From the NCBI RefSeq assembly GCF_030816915.1, contig NZ_JAUSYN010000002.1:868001-932000 (forward strand): 64,000 nt of DNA, given 5' to 3'. Positions within the stretch are counted from its first letter, which is position 1; every line of letters starts with the position of its first letter. Source of the DNA: Streptomyces sp. B3I8. Lineage in GTDB: Bacteria; Actinomycetota; Actinomycetes; Streptomycetales; Streptomycetaceae. The notes beneath the pieces are model-generated. The model saw only the letters and a list, made by a program, of their open reading frames with translations. It was not told the origin of the DNA and made no database searches. A program made the position numbers and the translations under genes. This document shows positions 57,130 through 64,000 of the stretch, in pieces.

Positions 57130-57666
57130 TCAGGACGCGTGGGGTCGTCTCGGTGGCCCGACGGGTGGTTCGCCGCCCGTCGACAGTTCCCGTTCGAGCC
57201 GGTCCATCGCCGCGCGGACCCCCTGCCCGTACGGGTCGTCCCCGAGCGCCTCCGCCGTGCCACGGGCACGGTGGAGATGCCCGCGGGCGGCCTCCCGGCG
57301 GCCCAGTTTCACGTAGTCCGCGGCGAGGTTGAGATGCAGGGAGGGGAAGAAGCCCCGCACCGCGGGCGAGCCGTCCGGTGCGGCGGGCCGGACGCCGGTC
57401 AGCTCCTCCGCCGCCGACAACGCCCGCAGGTCCCAGGCGAGTTCGTCGGCGGGCTCGTCCTGCGTGTCCGCCAGATAGTGCGCCAGCGTGCAGCGGTGCA
57501 GGGGATCCCCGTCCTCCCCGATCTCCGCCCACAGCTGGAGGAACCGGCCGCGCGCCTCCTCCCGGTCGCCGCCGTGGTGCAGCATCACGGCCTGGCCGAT
57601 CCTGCTGAGCACGGCGTCCGCCGCCCCCTGGGGGTCCCCCGCCGCCGCGCGTTCTCGTGGCTCCAC
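57130..57666 (-). CDS. TPR-like helical hypothetical protein
   Basis: 178 residues, nearly all helix. AVLSRIGQAVMLHHGGDREEAR, FLQLWAEIGEDGD, LHRCTLAHYLADTQDEPAD and PSLHLNLAADYVKLGRREAARGHL have TPR-like spacing (small residue at 8, 20, 27). TPR folds bind protein partners; none is visible here. GTG 57666 with GGAAGG 8 nt upstream is better than the longer start. Pro/Arg tail at the C-terminus. Confidence 0.7.
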   Translation of the reverse strand: MEPRERAAAGDPQGAADAVLSRIGQAVMLHHGGDREEARGRFLQLWAEIGEDGDPLHRCTLAHYLADTQDEPADELAWDLRALSAAEELTGVRPAAPDGSPAVRGFFPSLHLNLAADYVKLGRREAARGHLHRARGTAEALGDDPYGQGVRAAMDRLERELSTGGEPPVGPPRRPHAS

Positions 57667-57822
57667 CGTCGTATCCTTCCGGTCCCGCCGCACCCGACCT
57701 TTCCGACGCTAACCGCCACCACAGGCGATCCGGCTCAGGCGCCCCCGTGGACACTCCGGGTCACGCGCCCGGCCCGTCCCGCCCGAGCCTCTCCGCCCGC
57801 AGGCCCCCCGCCCCCTCGGCCG

Positions 57823-58506
57823 TCAGCCCAGGTTCGGGATCGTCCAGTCGATCGGCTCGTGGCCCTGCGCCGCCACCGCCTCGTTGATCTGTGTGAACGG
57901 GCGGGAGCCGAAGAACTTCTTCGCCGACAGCGGCGAGGGGTGGGCGCCCTTGACCACCGCGTGCCGCGTCTCGTCGATCAGCGGCAGCTTCTTCTGCGCG
58001 TAGTTCCCCCACAGCACGAAGACCGCCGGGTCGGGCCGGCCGGCCACCGCCTTGATCACCGCGTCGGTGAACTTCTCCCAGCCGCGTCCCTTGTGCGAGT
58101 TGGCCTCGCCGCCGCGGACCGTGAGCACCGCGTTGAGCAGCAGCACGCCCTGCTCGGCCCAGGGCATCAGATAGCCGTTGTCGGGGATCGGCGTGCCCAG
58201 TTCCGCCTGCATCTCCTTGTAGATGTTCCGCAGCGACGGCGGCGTCCGCACCCCCGGCCGGACCGAGAAGCACAGTCCGTGGCCCTGGCCCTCGCCGTGG
58301 TAGGGGTCCTGGCCGAGGATCAGCACCTTCACCTTGTCGTACGGCGTGGCGTCGAGCGCCGCGAAGACCTCCTCGCGGGGCGGATGGACGGGGCCCTTGG
58401 CCCGCTCCCCCTCGACGAACTCGGTCAGCTCCTTGAAGTAGGGCTGCTGCAGTTCGTCGCCCAGAACGCCCTGCCAGGACTCGGGCAGCATGGCGATGTC
58501 GGTCAC
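57823..58506 (-). CDS. ung: Uracil-DNA glycosylase, family 1
   Basis: 227 residues. Water-activating motif LGQDPYHGEGQGHGLCFSV with Asp67, and the minor-groove loop GAHPSPLSAKKFFGSRPF with the His and Leu. It removes uracil from DNA in base-excision repair. GTG 58506. It is upstream of the TPR-like gene on the same strand with a 156-bp gap, so probably separate. Confidence 0.94.
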   Translation of the reverse strand: MTDIAMLPESWQGVLGDELQQPYFKELTEFVEGERAKGPVHPPREEVFAALDATPYDKVKVLILGQDPYHGEGQGHGLCFSVRPGVRTPPSLRNIYKEMQAELGTPIPDNGYLMPWAEQGVLLLNAVLTVRGGEANSHKGRGWEKFTDAVIKAVAGRPDPAVFVLWGNYAQKKLPLIDETRHAVVKGAHPSPLSAKKFFGSRPFTQINEAVAAQGHEPIDWTIPNLG

Positions 58507-58586
58507 GTCAACGTCCTTCGTCGTACGGTCACTTCCAGGCCTCAGAACCTACCGGCGACCACTGACAACGCGCCCCCGCCCCCGGA

Positions 58587-60157
58587 CTACCAGCTGGTCT
58601 GGCGGTGCAGTTCCCACATCATCATGATCGTCGACGGGTCCAGCGCGCGTTCCGCGCCCGCGAGGTCGTCGTCGGTGGCCACGTACTGCTTGCCCTGCCA
58701 CAGCGGCAGCAGCCGGGCGTCGTCGACGAGGATCCGCTGGGCCTCCTCGAAATCTTCGGCGACGGTCCCCCGGTCGCTGCGGCCGCGCGAGCGGGGCAGC
58801 AGGACGTCGGTGATCTCCTTGGCGGGGTACGGCGTGCCCAGGGCGTTGCCCTCCCCCACGAAGGGGGCGACGAAGTTGTCGGCGTCGGGGAAGTCGGGGA
58901 ACCAGCCCCGGCCGAACACGGGGTACTCACCCTTGCGGTAGCCCGCCTCGAAGGTCTTCCAGGGGCGGCCCCGCAGGGCGACGGTGAACAGGCCGGAGTC
59001 CTCGAGCTGCTGCTTGAGCTCGGAGAACTCGGGCGCCGTCTCGGAGCCGTAGCGGTCGATGGTGTACCAGAGGGTGAGCGGCACGCGCCGGGTGATGCCG
59101 GCGTCGGCGAGGATCCGGCGGGCCTTGGAGGTGCTGGGGTCCCCGAACCGGTCGAAGTAGCCCGTGGTGTGGCCGACGAGTCCCGCCGGGACCATGGAGT
59201 AGAGGGGCTGGACGGTGTCCTTGTAGACCTTGTGCGCGATGGCCGCCCGGTCCACGACCTGGGCGACGGCCCTGCGCACGGCCTTCTTCCCGGCCCAGGG
59301 GTCGTCGGGGTTGAACACCAGATAGCTGATCTCGATGCCGGGGTTCTCGACGATCTCCAGGTCGTCCTTGGCCTGGTCGGCCTGGAGCGCGACGACGTCG
59401 GAGGCGGCGATCCCGCGGTAGGTGGCGTCGATGTCGCCTCGCTGGAGGGCGCCGACCATGCCGGTGGAGTCCCGGAAGTACTCGATGGTGACGGCGTCGT
59501 TCTTGCGTTCGGCGAGGCCCTTGTAGCGGTCGTTGGCCACCAGTTCGGCCTTCTCGCCGTCGTCGTAGGACGTGAGCCGGTAGGGACCGGAGCCGGTGGT
59601 CCCGCCGTCCTGGCGCAGGGAGTGCGCCGGGTAGTCGTCCGGGTCGACGAGCGACATCGCGGGGGTGGCGAGCACGAAAGGGAAGGTGGCGTCGGGCCGG
59701 GTGAGGTGGAAGACGACCTGGTGGTCGCCCTCGGTGGTGACGGACCGCAGGTTCGCGAGCAGGCCCGCTGGGCCCCCGGAGACGTTGATCCGCCGTATTC
59801 GGTCGATGGAGTACTTCACGGCGGCGGCGTCGAGCGGGTCGCCGTCGGAGAACGTCGTGCCGGCGCGCAGGACACAGCGGTAGGTACGGTTGCCGGTGTC
59901 GGTGAATCCGCACGTCCGGGCGGCGTCGGGCTGGGGGGTGGTGGACCCGTAGGGGTAGCTCAGCAGCGTCTGGTAGATGTTGCGGAACAGCTCCCACGAG
60001 CCGTCCCAGGAGGCGGCCGGGTGCTGGGTGCGCTGGTCGTGCCCACGACGATCGGATCGTCCTCGGAGGGGGCCGGGGACACCAGCCCGCAGCCGGCCAC
60101 CAGTGACAGGGCGCCGAGCGCCGCGAGCCGGCGCAGGTCTCGGTTCCGGTTGGACAC
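58587..60157 (-). pseudogene. ABC-transporter substrate-binding lipoprotein (family 5), frameshifted
   Basis: GTG 60157 with GAGGAG 7 nt upstream starts a lipoprotein signal ending SLVAGCG, then EDDPIVVGTTSAPSTR. That frame dies soon after. The mature protein goes on in another frame: WDGSWELFRNIYQTLLSYPY, YRCVLRAGTTFSDGDPLDAA, AVKYSIDRIRRI, to the stop at 58587 (ending MMWELHRQTSW). The junction near 60015-60025 fits a 7-bp loss between two ACCC copies (expected Ser-Thr-Leu-Asp-Pro-Ala-Ala). Family 5 proteins bind peptides or Ni. Signal and mature domain are now split, so export is lost, unless the break is a sequencing error. Confidence 0.8.
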
Positions 60158-60264
60158 GTGCGCGCTCCTCGATCCGCCGATCCGCGGTGCCAGGGACCGG
60201 GGGAACATACCGCAGCGGAACGCCTCGGGAGCGTGCTTCGCACAGGGCATCTGATCAGGGAGGA

Positions 60265-60282
60265 CATGACGACGTTGTCATG
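60265..60282. promoter_or_regulatory. 18-bp near-palindrome upstream of the binding-protein gene
   Basis: CATGACGAC-GTTGTCATG with one mismatch in nine positions, 108 bp upstream of the pseudogene start. Confidence 0.4.
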
Positions 60283-60380
60283 CCGCCGCGAGGCTCCCGG
60301 CGCTGGACACGGGCCCGCCGTACGTACACCCAAGGCAGCTCTTCCGTATCCGCCGCCCGCCTTTCGGGCACGCACGGAAC

Positions 60381-60412
60381 ACCGGAGCCGGGGGCGTGCC
60401 CCCGGCTCCGGT
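60381..60412 (-). terminator. Perfect 15-bp hairpin after the SDR gene
   Basis: Arms 60381-60395 and 60398-60412 with a GT loop, 72 bp past the SDR stop on the minus strand. Stable enough to end the two-SDR transcript. Confidence 0.85.
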
Positions 60413-60483
60413 TCGTGGTGTGGCCCGTGTGGCGCGCGGGCGTGAGTGGCGTGTGGGCGTGAGTGGCGTGTGGGCCGCCGCCG

Positions 60484-61242
60484 TCAGCCGACGCCCGCGT
60501 TGAGGAAGATGCCGCCGTCCACGACGAGCGTCTGCCCGGTGATCCAGTCCGACTGGTCGGAGGTGAGGAACGCGGCGGCCCCACCGATGTCGGAGGGCAC
60601 GCCGAGCCGGCCGAGCGGGTAGGAGGCGGCGGCCTCCGCCTCCCGGCCCTCGTACAGGGCCTGCGCGAACCTCGTCTTGACCACGGCGGGCGCGATCGCG
60701 TTGACCCGTACCGCCGGCGCGAACTCGTGGGCGAGCTGCTGGGTCAGGTTGATCATCGCGGCCTTGCTGACGCCGTACGCCCCGATGAACGGCGAGGCCG
60801 AGATACCGGCCACGGAGGCGATGTTGACGATCGCCCCGCCGTTCTCCTTCTGCCAGGCGTGCCAGGTCCGCTGGGCGAACCCGAGCGCGGAGAGCACGTT
60901 GGTCTCGAAGACCTTGCGCGCCACGTTCAGGTCGAGGTCCGCGATCGCCCCGAACACCGGGTTGGTGCCCGCGTTGTTGACGAGGTGGTCGATGCGGCCG
61001 AACGCCTCCATGGTGCGCGCGACGGCGACGGCCTGGTGCTCCTCGTCGTGCGCCTTGCCGGCCACGCCGATGACGCGGTCGGGGCCGAGCGACTCGACGG
61101 CCGCCTTGAGGGCGTCCTCGTTGCGGCCGGTGATGCAGACCCGGTCGCCGCGGGCGACGAGCGCCTCGGCCACGCCGTAGCCGATGCCGCGGCTGGCGCC
61201 GGTGATGAGGGCGACCTTGCCCGAGAGTTCCACCGAAGTCAT
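60484..61242 (-). CDS. SDR-family oxidoreductase (FabG-like)
   Basis: 252 residues. NAD(P) loop TGASRGIGYGVAEAL (about 14-28), catalytic Ser in ASVAGISASPFIG and YxxxK in YGVSKAAM, then PGIVxT-like APAVVKTRFAQ. The C-terminal part DWITGQTLVVDGGIFLN is standard. ATG 61242. It is 59 bp downstream of the fabG gene on the same strand: a two-gene operon (fabG, then this), closed by the hairpin 60381-60412. Confidence 0.9.
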   Translation of the reverse strand: MTSVELSGKVALITGASRGIGYGVAEALVARGDRVCITGRNEDALKAAVESLGPDRVIGVAGKAHDEEHQAVAVARTMEAFGRIDHLVNNAGTNPVFGAIADLDLNVARKVFETNVLSALGFAQRTWHAWQKENGGAIVNIASVAGISASPFIGAYGVSKAAMINLTQQLAHEFAPAVRVNAIAPAVVKTRFAQALYEGREAEAAASYPLGRLGVPSDIGGAAAFLTSDQSDWITGQTLVVDGGIFLNAGVG

Positions 61243-61301
61243 GTTTCCCGTCTTCCTTGGTTCTTCCTGCGCTCGTCCCTCGTCCCTCGTCCCTCTTCGC
61301 C

Positions 61302-62063
61302 CTAGTCGAGCGGTCCGCCGGCCACGTACAGCACCTGGCCGGAGACGAAGCCCGCGGCCTCGCCCGTGAAGAAGGCGATGGCGTTGGCGATGTCCTCGGG
61401 CTCACCGACGCGTGCGACCGGGATCTGGGTGGCGGCGGCGGCCTTGAAGTCGTCGAAGCCCATGCCGACGCGGTCGGCGGTGGCCTTGGTCATCTCGGTG
61501 GCGATGAAGCCGGGGGCCACGGCGTTGGCGGTGACGCCGAACTTGCCGAGCTCCTTGGCGAGGGTCTTGGTGAAGCCCTGCAGACCGGCCTTGGCGGCGG
61601 AGTAGTTGACCTGGCCGCGGTTGCCGAGCGCGGAGGACGAGGAGAGGTTGACGATCCGCCCGAAGTGCGCGTCGACCATGTGCTTCTGGCAGGCGCGGGA
61701 CATCAGGAAGGCGCCGCGCAGGTGCACGTTCATGACGGTGTCCCAGTCGGAGACGCTCATCTTGAACAGCAGGTTGTCGCGGAGCACACCCGCGTTGTTG
61801 ACGAGGATCGTGGGCGCGCCCAGCTCCTGGGCGACGCGTTCGACGGCCGCCGCGACCTGGGCCTCGTCGGAGACGTCGCAGCCGACCGCGAGCGCCCGGC
61901 CGCCGGCGGCGGTGATCTTCTCGACGGTGTCCTTGCAGGCTGCCTCGTCGAGGTCGAGCACCGCGACGGCCCGGCCCTCGGCGGCCAGACGTACGGCGGT
62001 GGCGGCGCCGATGCCGCGCGCCGCGCCGGTGACGACGGCTACCCGCGCTTCAGTGGTGGACAT
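61302..62063 (-). CDS. fabG: 3-oxoacyl-ACP reductase-like SDR
   Basis: 253 residues. TGAARGIGAATAVRLA, NNAGVLRDNLLFKMSVSDWD (a FabG-specific run), then LSSSSALGNRGQVNYSAAKAG with the Ser-Tyr-Lys triad and the acyl-reductase-typical GFIATEMTKA. This subgroup is often 3-hydroxyacyl-CoA/ACP reductase in lipid or polyketide metabolism. ATG 62063. Promoter TTGACA/TAGCGT and an operator-like palindrome lie 116 nt upstream. Confidence 0.9.
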   Translation of the reverse strand: MSTTEARVAVVTGAARGIGAATAVRLAAEGRAVAVLDLDEAACKDTVEKITAAGGRALAVGCDVSDEAQVAAAVERVAQELGAPTILVNNAGVLRDNLLFKMSVSDWDTVMNVHLRGAFLMSRACQKHMVDAHFGRIVNLSSSSALGNRGQVNYSAAKAGLQGFTKTLAKELGKFGVTANAVAPGFIATEMTKATADRVGMGFDDFKAAAATQIPVARVGEPEDIANAIAFFTGEAAGFVSGQVLYVAGGPLD

Positions 62064-62153
62064 TGCTGCTTCTCCTCGTCCTGGGGAAGTCACCGGGGCC
62101 CTCCGGGGGTCCCGGAGGCTTCCGGAAGGTGGCGGCTCCTGCGGCACGCCCGG

Positions 62154-62167
62154 TGAGCGACCGCTTA
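62154..62167. promoter_or_regulatory. Operator-like palindrome TGAGCGACCGCTTA
   Basis: TNAGCG-N2-CGCTNA symmetry. It lies about 12-25 nt downstream of the predicted transcription start, where a TetR-type repressor would block. No TetR gene with matching context is adjacent. Confidence 0.5.
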
Positions 62168-62185
62168 GTACCTTCGACAGACGTG

Positions 62186-62214
62186 ACGCTAGAAGCCCTG
62201 GCACCCGGTGTCAA
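62186..62214 (-). promoter_or_regulatory. HrdB-type promoter of the SDR operon
   Basis: On the minus strand TTGACA (62214-62209), a 17-nt spacer, then TAGCGT (62191-62186). The start is expected near 62179, leaving a leader of about 116 nt to the ATG. Confidence 0.75.
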
Positions 62215-62239
62215 CGGCACACGGGGTGCGTGTGATCCA

Positions 62240-62623
62240 TTACCTCACCAGCAGCGCGAGCAATCGCTCCGCCTCGGCCGCCGGATCGGCGGTCAGTCCC
62301 GTGTGCACCGGGCCGGGGCTCACGATCGTCGACCGGGGGGCGACCAGCCAGCGGAAGCGCCGCCCGGCGTCGTCCCCGGCGGCAGGGCCGGCGGCGGCGC
62401 CGCCCGCGCACACGCCCTCGACGGCGCGCAGCGCGGCGCGCACACCGTCCACGTCCGCCGCCGGGTCAAGGGCGCGCAGTTTTCCCTCGTCCAGATGGGT
62501 GCGCGCGGCGACGAAGGACCGGGCCCGGCAGTAGACGAGCACTCCCGCGTTGATGCACTCACCACGTTCGACGCGCGGCACGACCCGCAGCAGCGCGTAC
62601 TCGAAGACGTCTCGGTCGTTCAC
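62240..62623 (-). CDS. DUF3037 family protein, paired with the HipA-like kinase
   Basis: 127 residues. VFEYALLRVVPRVERGECINAG begins the DUF3037 core (YxxLRxVPxxxRxExxNVGV pattern), with VLVYCRARSFVAARTHLDEG. It has no known activity. GTG 62623 overlaps the HipA-like stop by 4 nt (GTGA), so translation is coupled and the two proteins probably act together. The C-terminal part holds SPGPVHTGLTADP. Confidence 0.8.
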   Translation of the reverse strand: MNDRDVFEYALLRVVPRVERGECINAGVLVYCRARSFVAARTHLDEGKLRALDPAADVDGVRAALRAVEGVCAGGAAAGPAAGDDAGRRFRWLVAPRSTIVSPGPVHTGLTADPAAEAERLLALLVR

Positions 62624-63411
62624 TTGTTCTCCTGCGTGACGGTCGCGCGGGCGGCGCGGTCGAGGCCGGTGACGCGTGCGTGGATCGCGGGGGCCCGGGT
62701 CAGCAGCGGGGCCGCGTAGGCACGGCGCACCTCGTCCGGGGTGGCGAAGCCGGGTTCGTCCGCCAGCCAGGCGTCGGGGATCTCGGCGGTCACCTCGGCC
62801 AGCAGCTCCGCGGTCACCAGCGGGGCCAGCTCGGCGGCGGCCGCGGCGACGTCCGGCGCGAAGGGGGCCAGTGCGTGGTCCGAGGCGTCGTAGGGGCGGG
62901 CGGCGGAGGCCTCGGCGGTGGGCCAGTTGTGCTGCCAGATCATGGTGGCCCCGTGGTCGATGAGCCACAGCTCGCCCCGCCACCGCAGCAGGTTGGGGTT
63001 GCGCCATGAGCGGTCGACGTTGTTGACCAGCGCGTCGAACCAGACGATCCGCCCGGCCTCCGCGGGGTCGACGGGGAAGGCGAGGGCGTCGAAGCCGAGG
63101 GCGCCGCTGAGGAAGTCCATGCCGAGGTTGAGCCCGCCGCTCCCCCGCAGCAGCGCCTGCACCTCCTCGTCGGGTTCGCCGAGGCCCAGTACGGGATCGA
63201 GGGCGACGGTGACGAGACCGGGCACGCGCAGTCCGAGCCGCCGGGCGAGCGTGCCGCACACCACCTCGGCGACGAGCGTCTTGCGGCCCTGCCCCGCACC
63301 GCTGAACTTCAGGACGTACGCGGCGAGATCGTCCGCCTCGATCAGTCCCGGCAGCGAGCCGCCCTCCCGCAGGGGCGTGATGTAGCGGGTCGCGGTGACT
63401 TCCTTGAGCAT
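62620..63411 (-). CDS. HipA-like serine/threonine kinase
   Basis: 263 residues. It lacks the N-terminal HipA_N region. The kinase-like core has Lys35 (YVLKFSGAGQG), Lys44 and Glu49 for nucleotide, the catalytic loop VNNVDRSWRNPNLL (Asp133; RD-less, Asn138 and Asn140) and the metal loop LIDHGATMIW (Asp152). HipA kinases phosphorylate translation factors and have a HipB antitoxin, absent here. The DUF3037 partner follows by 4-nt overlap. The target is unknown. ATG 63411. Confidence 0.8.
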   Translation of the reverse strand: MLKEVTATRYITPLREGGSLPGLIEADDLAAYVLKFSGAGQGRKTLVAEVVCGTLARRLGLRVPGLVTVALDPVLGLGEPDEEVQALLRGSGGLNLGMDFLSGALGFDALAFPVDPAEAGRIVWFDALVNNVDRSWRNPNLLRWRGELWLIDHGATMIWQHNWPTAEASAARPYDASDHALAPFAPDVAAAAAELAPLVTAELLAEVTAEIPDAWLADEPGFATPDEVRRAYAAPLLTRAPAIHARVTGLDRAARATVTQENK

Positions 63412-63647
63412 CGCCCCAGGCTATCCGGGCGGGGCGGGGCCGCTCCCGGCCCGGTGCGGGCCCGCTCCCGGCCCGGTGGCCGGATCCGGGTGGGCTGCTG
63501 TCGATCTCCTGTCGATCGCGCGTCGCGTGAACAGGCGGTGCCCGTCCGCCGTAACCATGGTCGACGAGGCACCGGCAGCCACCGGCGGCGATCCGCCGGG
63601 GCACGCGTGCCGACGACAGTGGCAGCATCTTCGAAGGGAACGTCAGC

Positions 63648-64000
63648 ATGACCAGCGAATCGCTCCACCCCGCTCCGGCTCCGGCCCGCCGTACGGTCAT
63701 GGCGGCGGCCGGCGCGGCGGGACTCGCCGTCGCGCTGACCGCGTGCGGGGGCGGGGACGACGACTCGTCCTCCTCCAGCGCGAGCACCGGCGGCGGCGAC
63801 AGCGCCTCGAAGGACTCCGGGGCGGGCGCGGGTTCCGGTGGCACCGAACTGGCGAAGACCTCCGACATCCCCGAGGGCGGCGGCAAGGTCTTCGGTGACA
63901 AGGGCGTGGTGGTGACGCAACCCGCCGCCGGCCAGTTCAAGGCCTTCTCGTCCAAGTGCACGCACCAGGGCTGCGCGGTGAGCAGCATCAGCAACGGCGT
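63648..64000 (+). CDS. Rieske [2Fe-2S] lipoprotein, 3' end missing
   Basis: Partial, 117 codons visible. Twin-Arg start (ARRTVMAAAGAAG) with lipobox LTAC (Cys33), so Tat-exported lipoprotein. A long Ser/Gly/Asp-rich linker follows to about 70. The Rieske-like fold then begins, with the first cluster motif CTHQGC (Cys104, His106). The second CxxH lies beyond the window. Such proteins probably accept electrons at the outer membrane face (inference). ATG 63648 with GAAGGG about 10 nt upstream. Confidence 0.85.
   Translation, partial: MTSESLHPAPAPARRTVMAAAGAAGLAVALTACGGGDDDSSSSSASTGGGDSASKDSGAGAGSGGTELAKTSDIPEGGGKVFGDKGVVVTQPAAGQFKAFSSKCTHQGCAVSSISNG

Larger units (their letters stand above)
60158..60483. 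other. Intergenic region upstream of the binding-protein pseudogene
   Basis: 326 bp. It contains the pseudo-palindrome at 60265-60282 and the SDR terminator at 60381-60412. No gene seen. Confidence 0.5.

Noticed and set aside
1..64000. Integrated element or insertion sequence
   Set aside because: No transposase, integrase, phage gene or terminal inverted repeats seen; gene content is conserved core.
1..64000. tRNA or rRNA genes
   Set aside because: No gap contains the T-loop GGTTCGANTCC or a stable cloverleaf I could fold by eye; not a tool-based search.

Overview
The window is high-GC chromosomal DNA from a Streptomyces-type actinomycete. The signs are G/C in almost every third codon position, frequent GTG and TTG starts, 4-nt stop/start overlaps, a c-di-AMP riboswitch ahead of an NlpC/P60 hydrolase, an XRE-DUF5753/DUF397/anti-sigma trio, and a third, tuf3-like EF-Tu gene. 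From memory the gene order (bioF/bioB-A-D, purB, sbcCD, tuf3) resembles the SCO1230-SCO1340 part of the S. coelicolor chromosome; I could not check this. I see no CRISPR array, prophage, insertion sequence, tRNA or rRNA. The window is mostly conserved housekeeping plus many regulators and short repeats.

Layout. 1-9.5 kb: a partial Lrp/AsnC regulator, a secreted S33 peptidase, plsC, a coupled dimethylargininase/ornithine aminotransferase pair, a long intergenic region ending in the ydaO-type riboswitch, the P60 hydrolase, a membrane protein, and the anti-sigma/XRE/DUF397 cluster. 9.5-14.1 kb: biotin synthesis, with bioF divergent from bioB-bioA-bioD. 14.2-22.2 kb: a GNAT enzyme, two overlapping CNNM/CorC-type membrane proteins, a GDSL hydrolase, purB, a mismatch uracil glycosylase and a ROK regulator. 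22.4-31.4 kb: a GntR/HutC regulator with a DasR-like operator on its own promoter, a decayed alpha/beta hydrolase, PhoD, a TM-ACT-GNAT fusion, a methionine gamma-lyase-type enzyme divergent from an Lrp regulator, and a DUF885 protein. 31.5-40.8 kb: SbcC/SbcD, YigZ, a protein resembling a worn-down cysteinyl-tRNA synthetase, a CoA-binding protein, a His-rich CDF metal transporter, and a frameshifted TetR gene divergent from an FMN reductase, with three copies of one operator between them.

40.9-52.8 kb: YbaK, a cupin regulator, two left-handed beta-helix proteins, DedA, a secreted CHAP protein behind a 14-bp tandem repeat, a thioesterase, an MFS exporter, a spermidine-synthase-like protein, EF-Tu3 and a TVP38 protein. 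52.9-64 kb: lipoprotein N-acyltransferase, an oxidoreductase, a small lipoprotein, a hydrolase, Ung, a frameshifted peptide-binding lipoprotein, two SDR/FabG genes, a coupled HipA-like kinase/DUF3037 pair, and the start of a Rieske lipoprotein.

Three genes look broken: the hydrolase at 23752, the TetR gene at 39367-40036 and the binding protein at 58587-60157. Perfect hairpins without U-tracts close many transcription units. At least six genes appear to be read from leaderless mRNAs, with a TANNNT box 6-9 nt before the start codon. Three separate 27-bp (nine-codon) tandem arrays occur in the first 12 kb. The best candidates for under-described biology are the HipA-like/DUF3037 pair, the TM-ACT-GNAT fusion, the CysRS-like remnant and the triple-operator TetR/FMN reductase locus.
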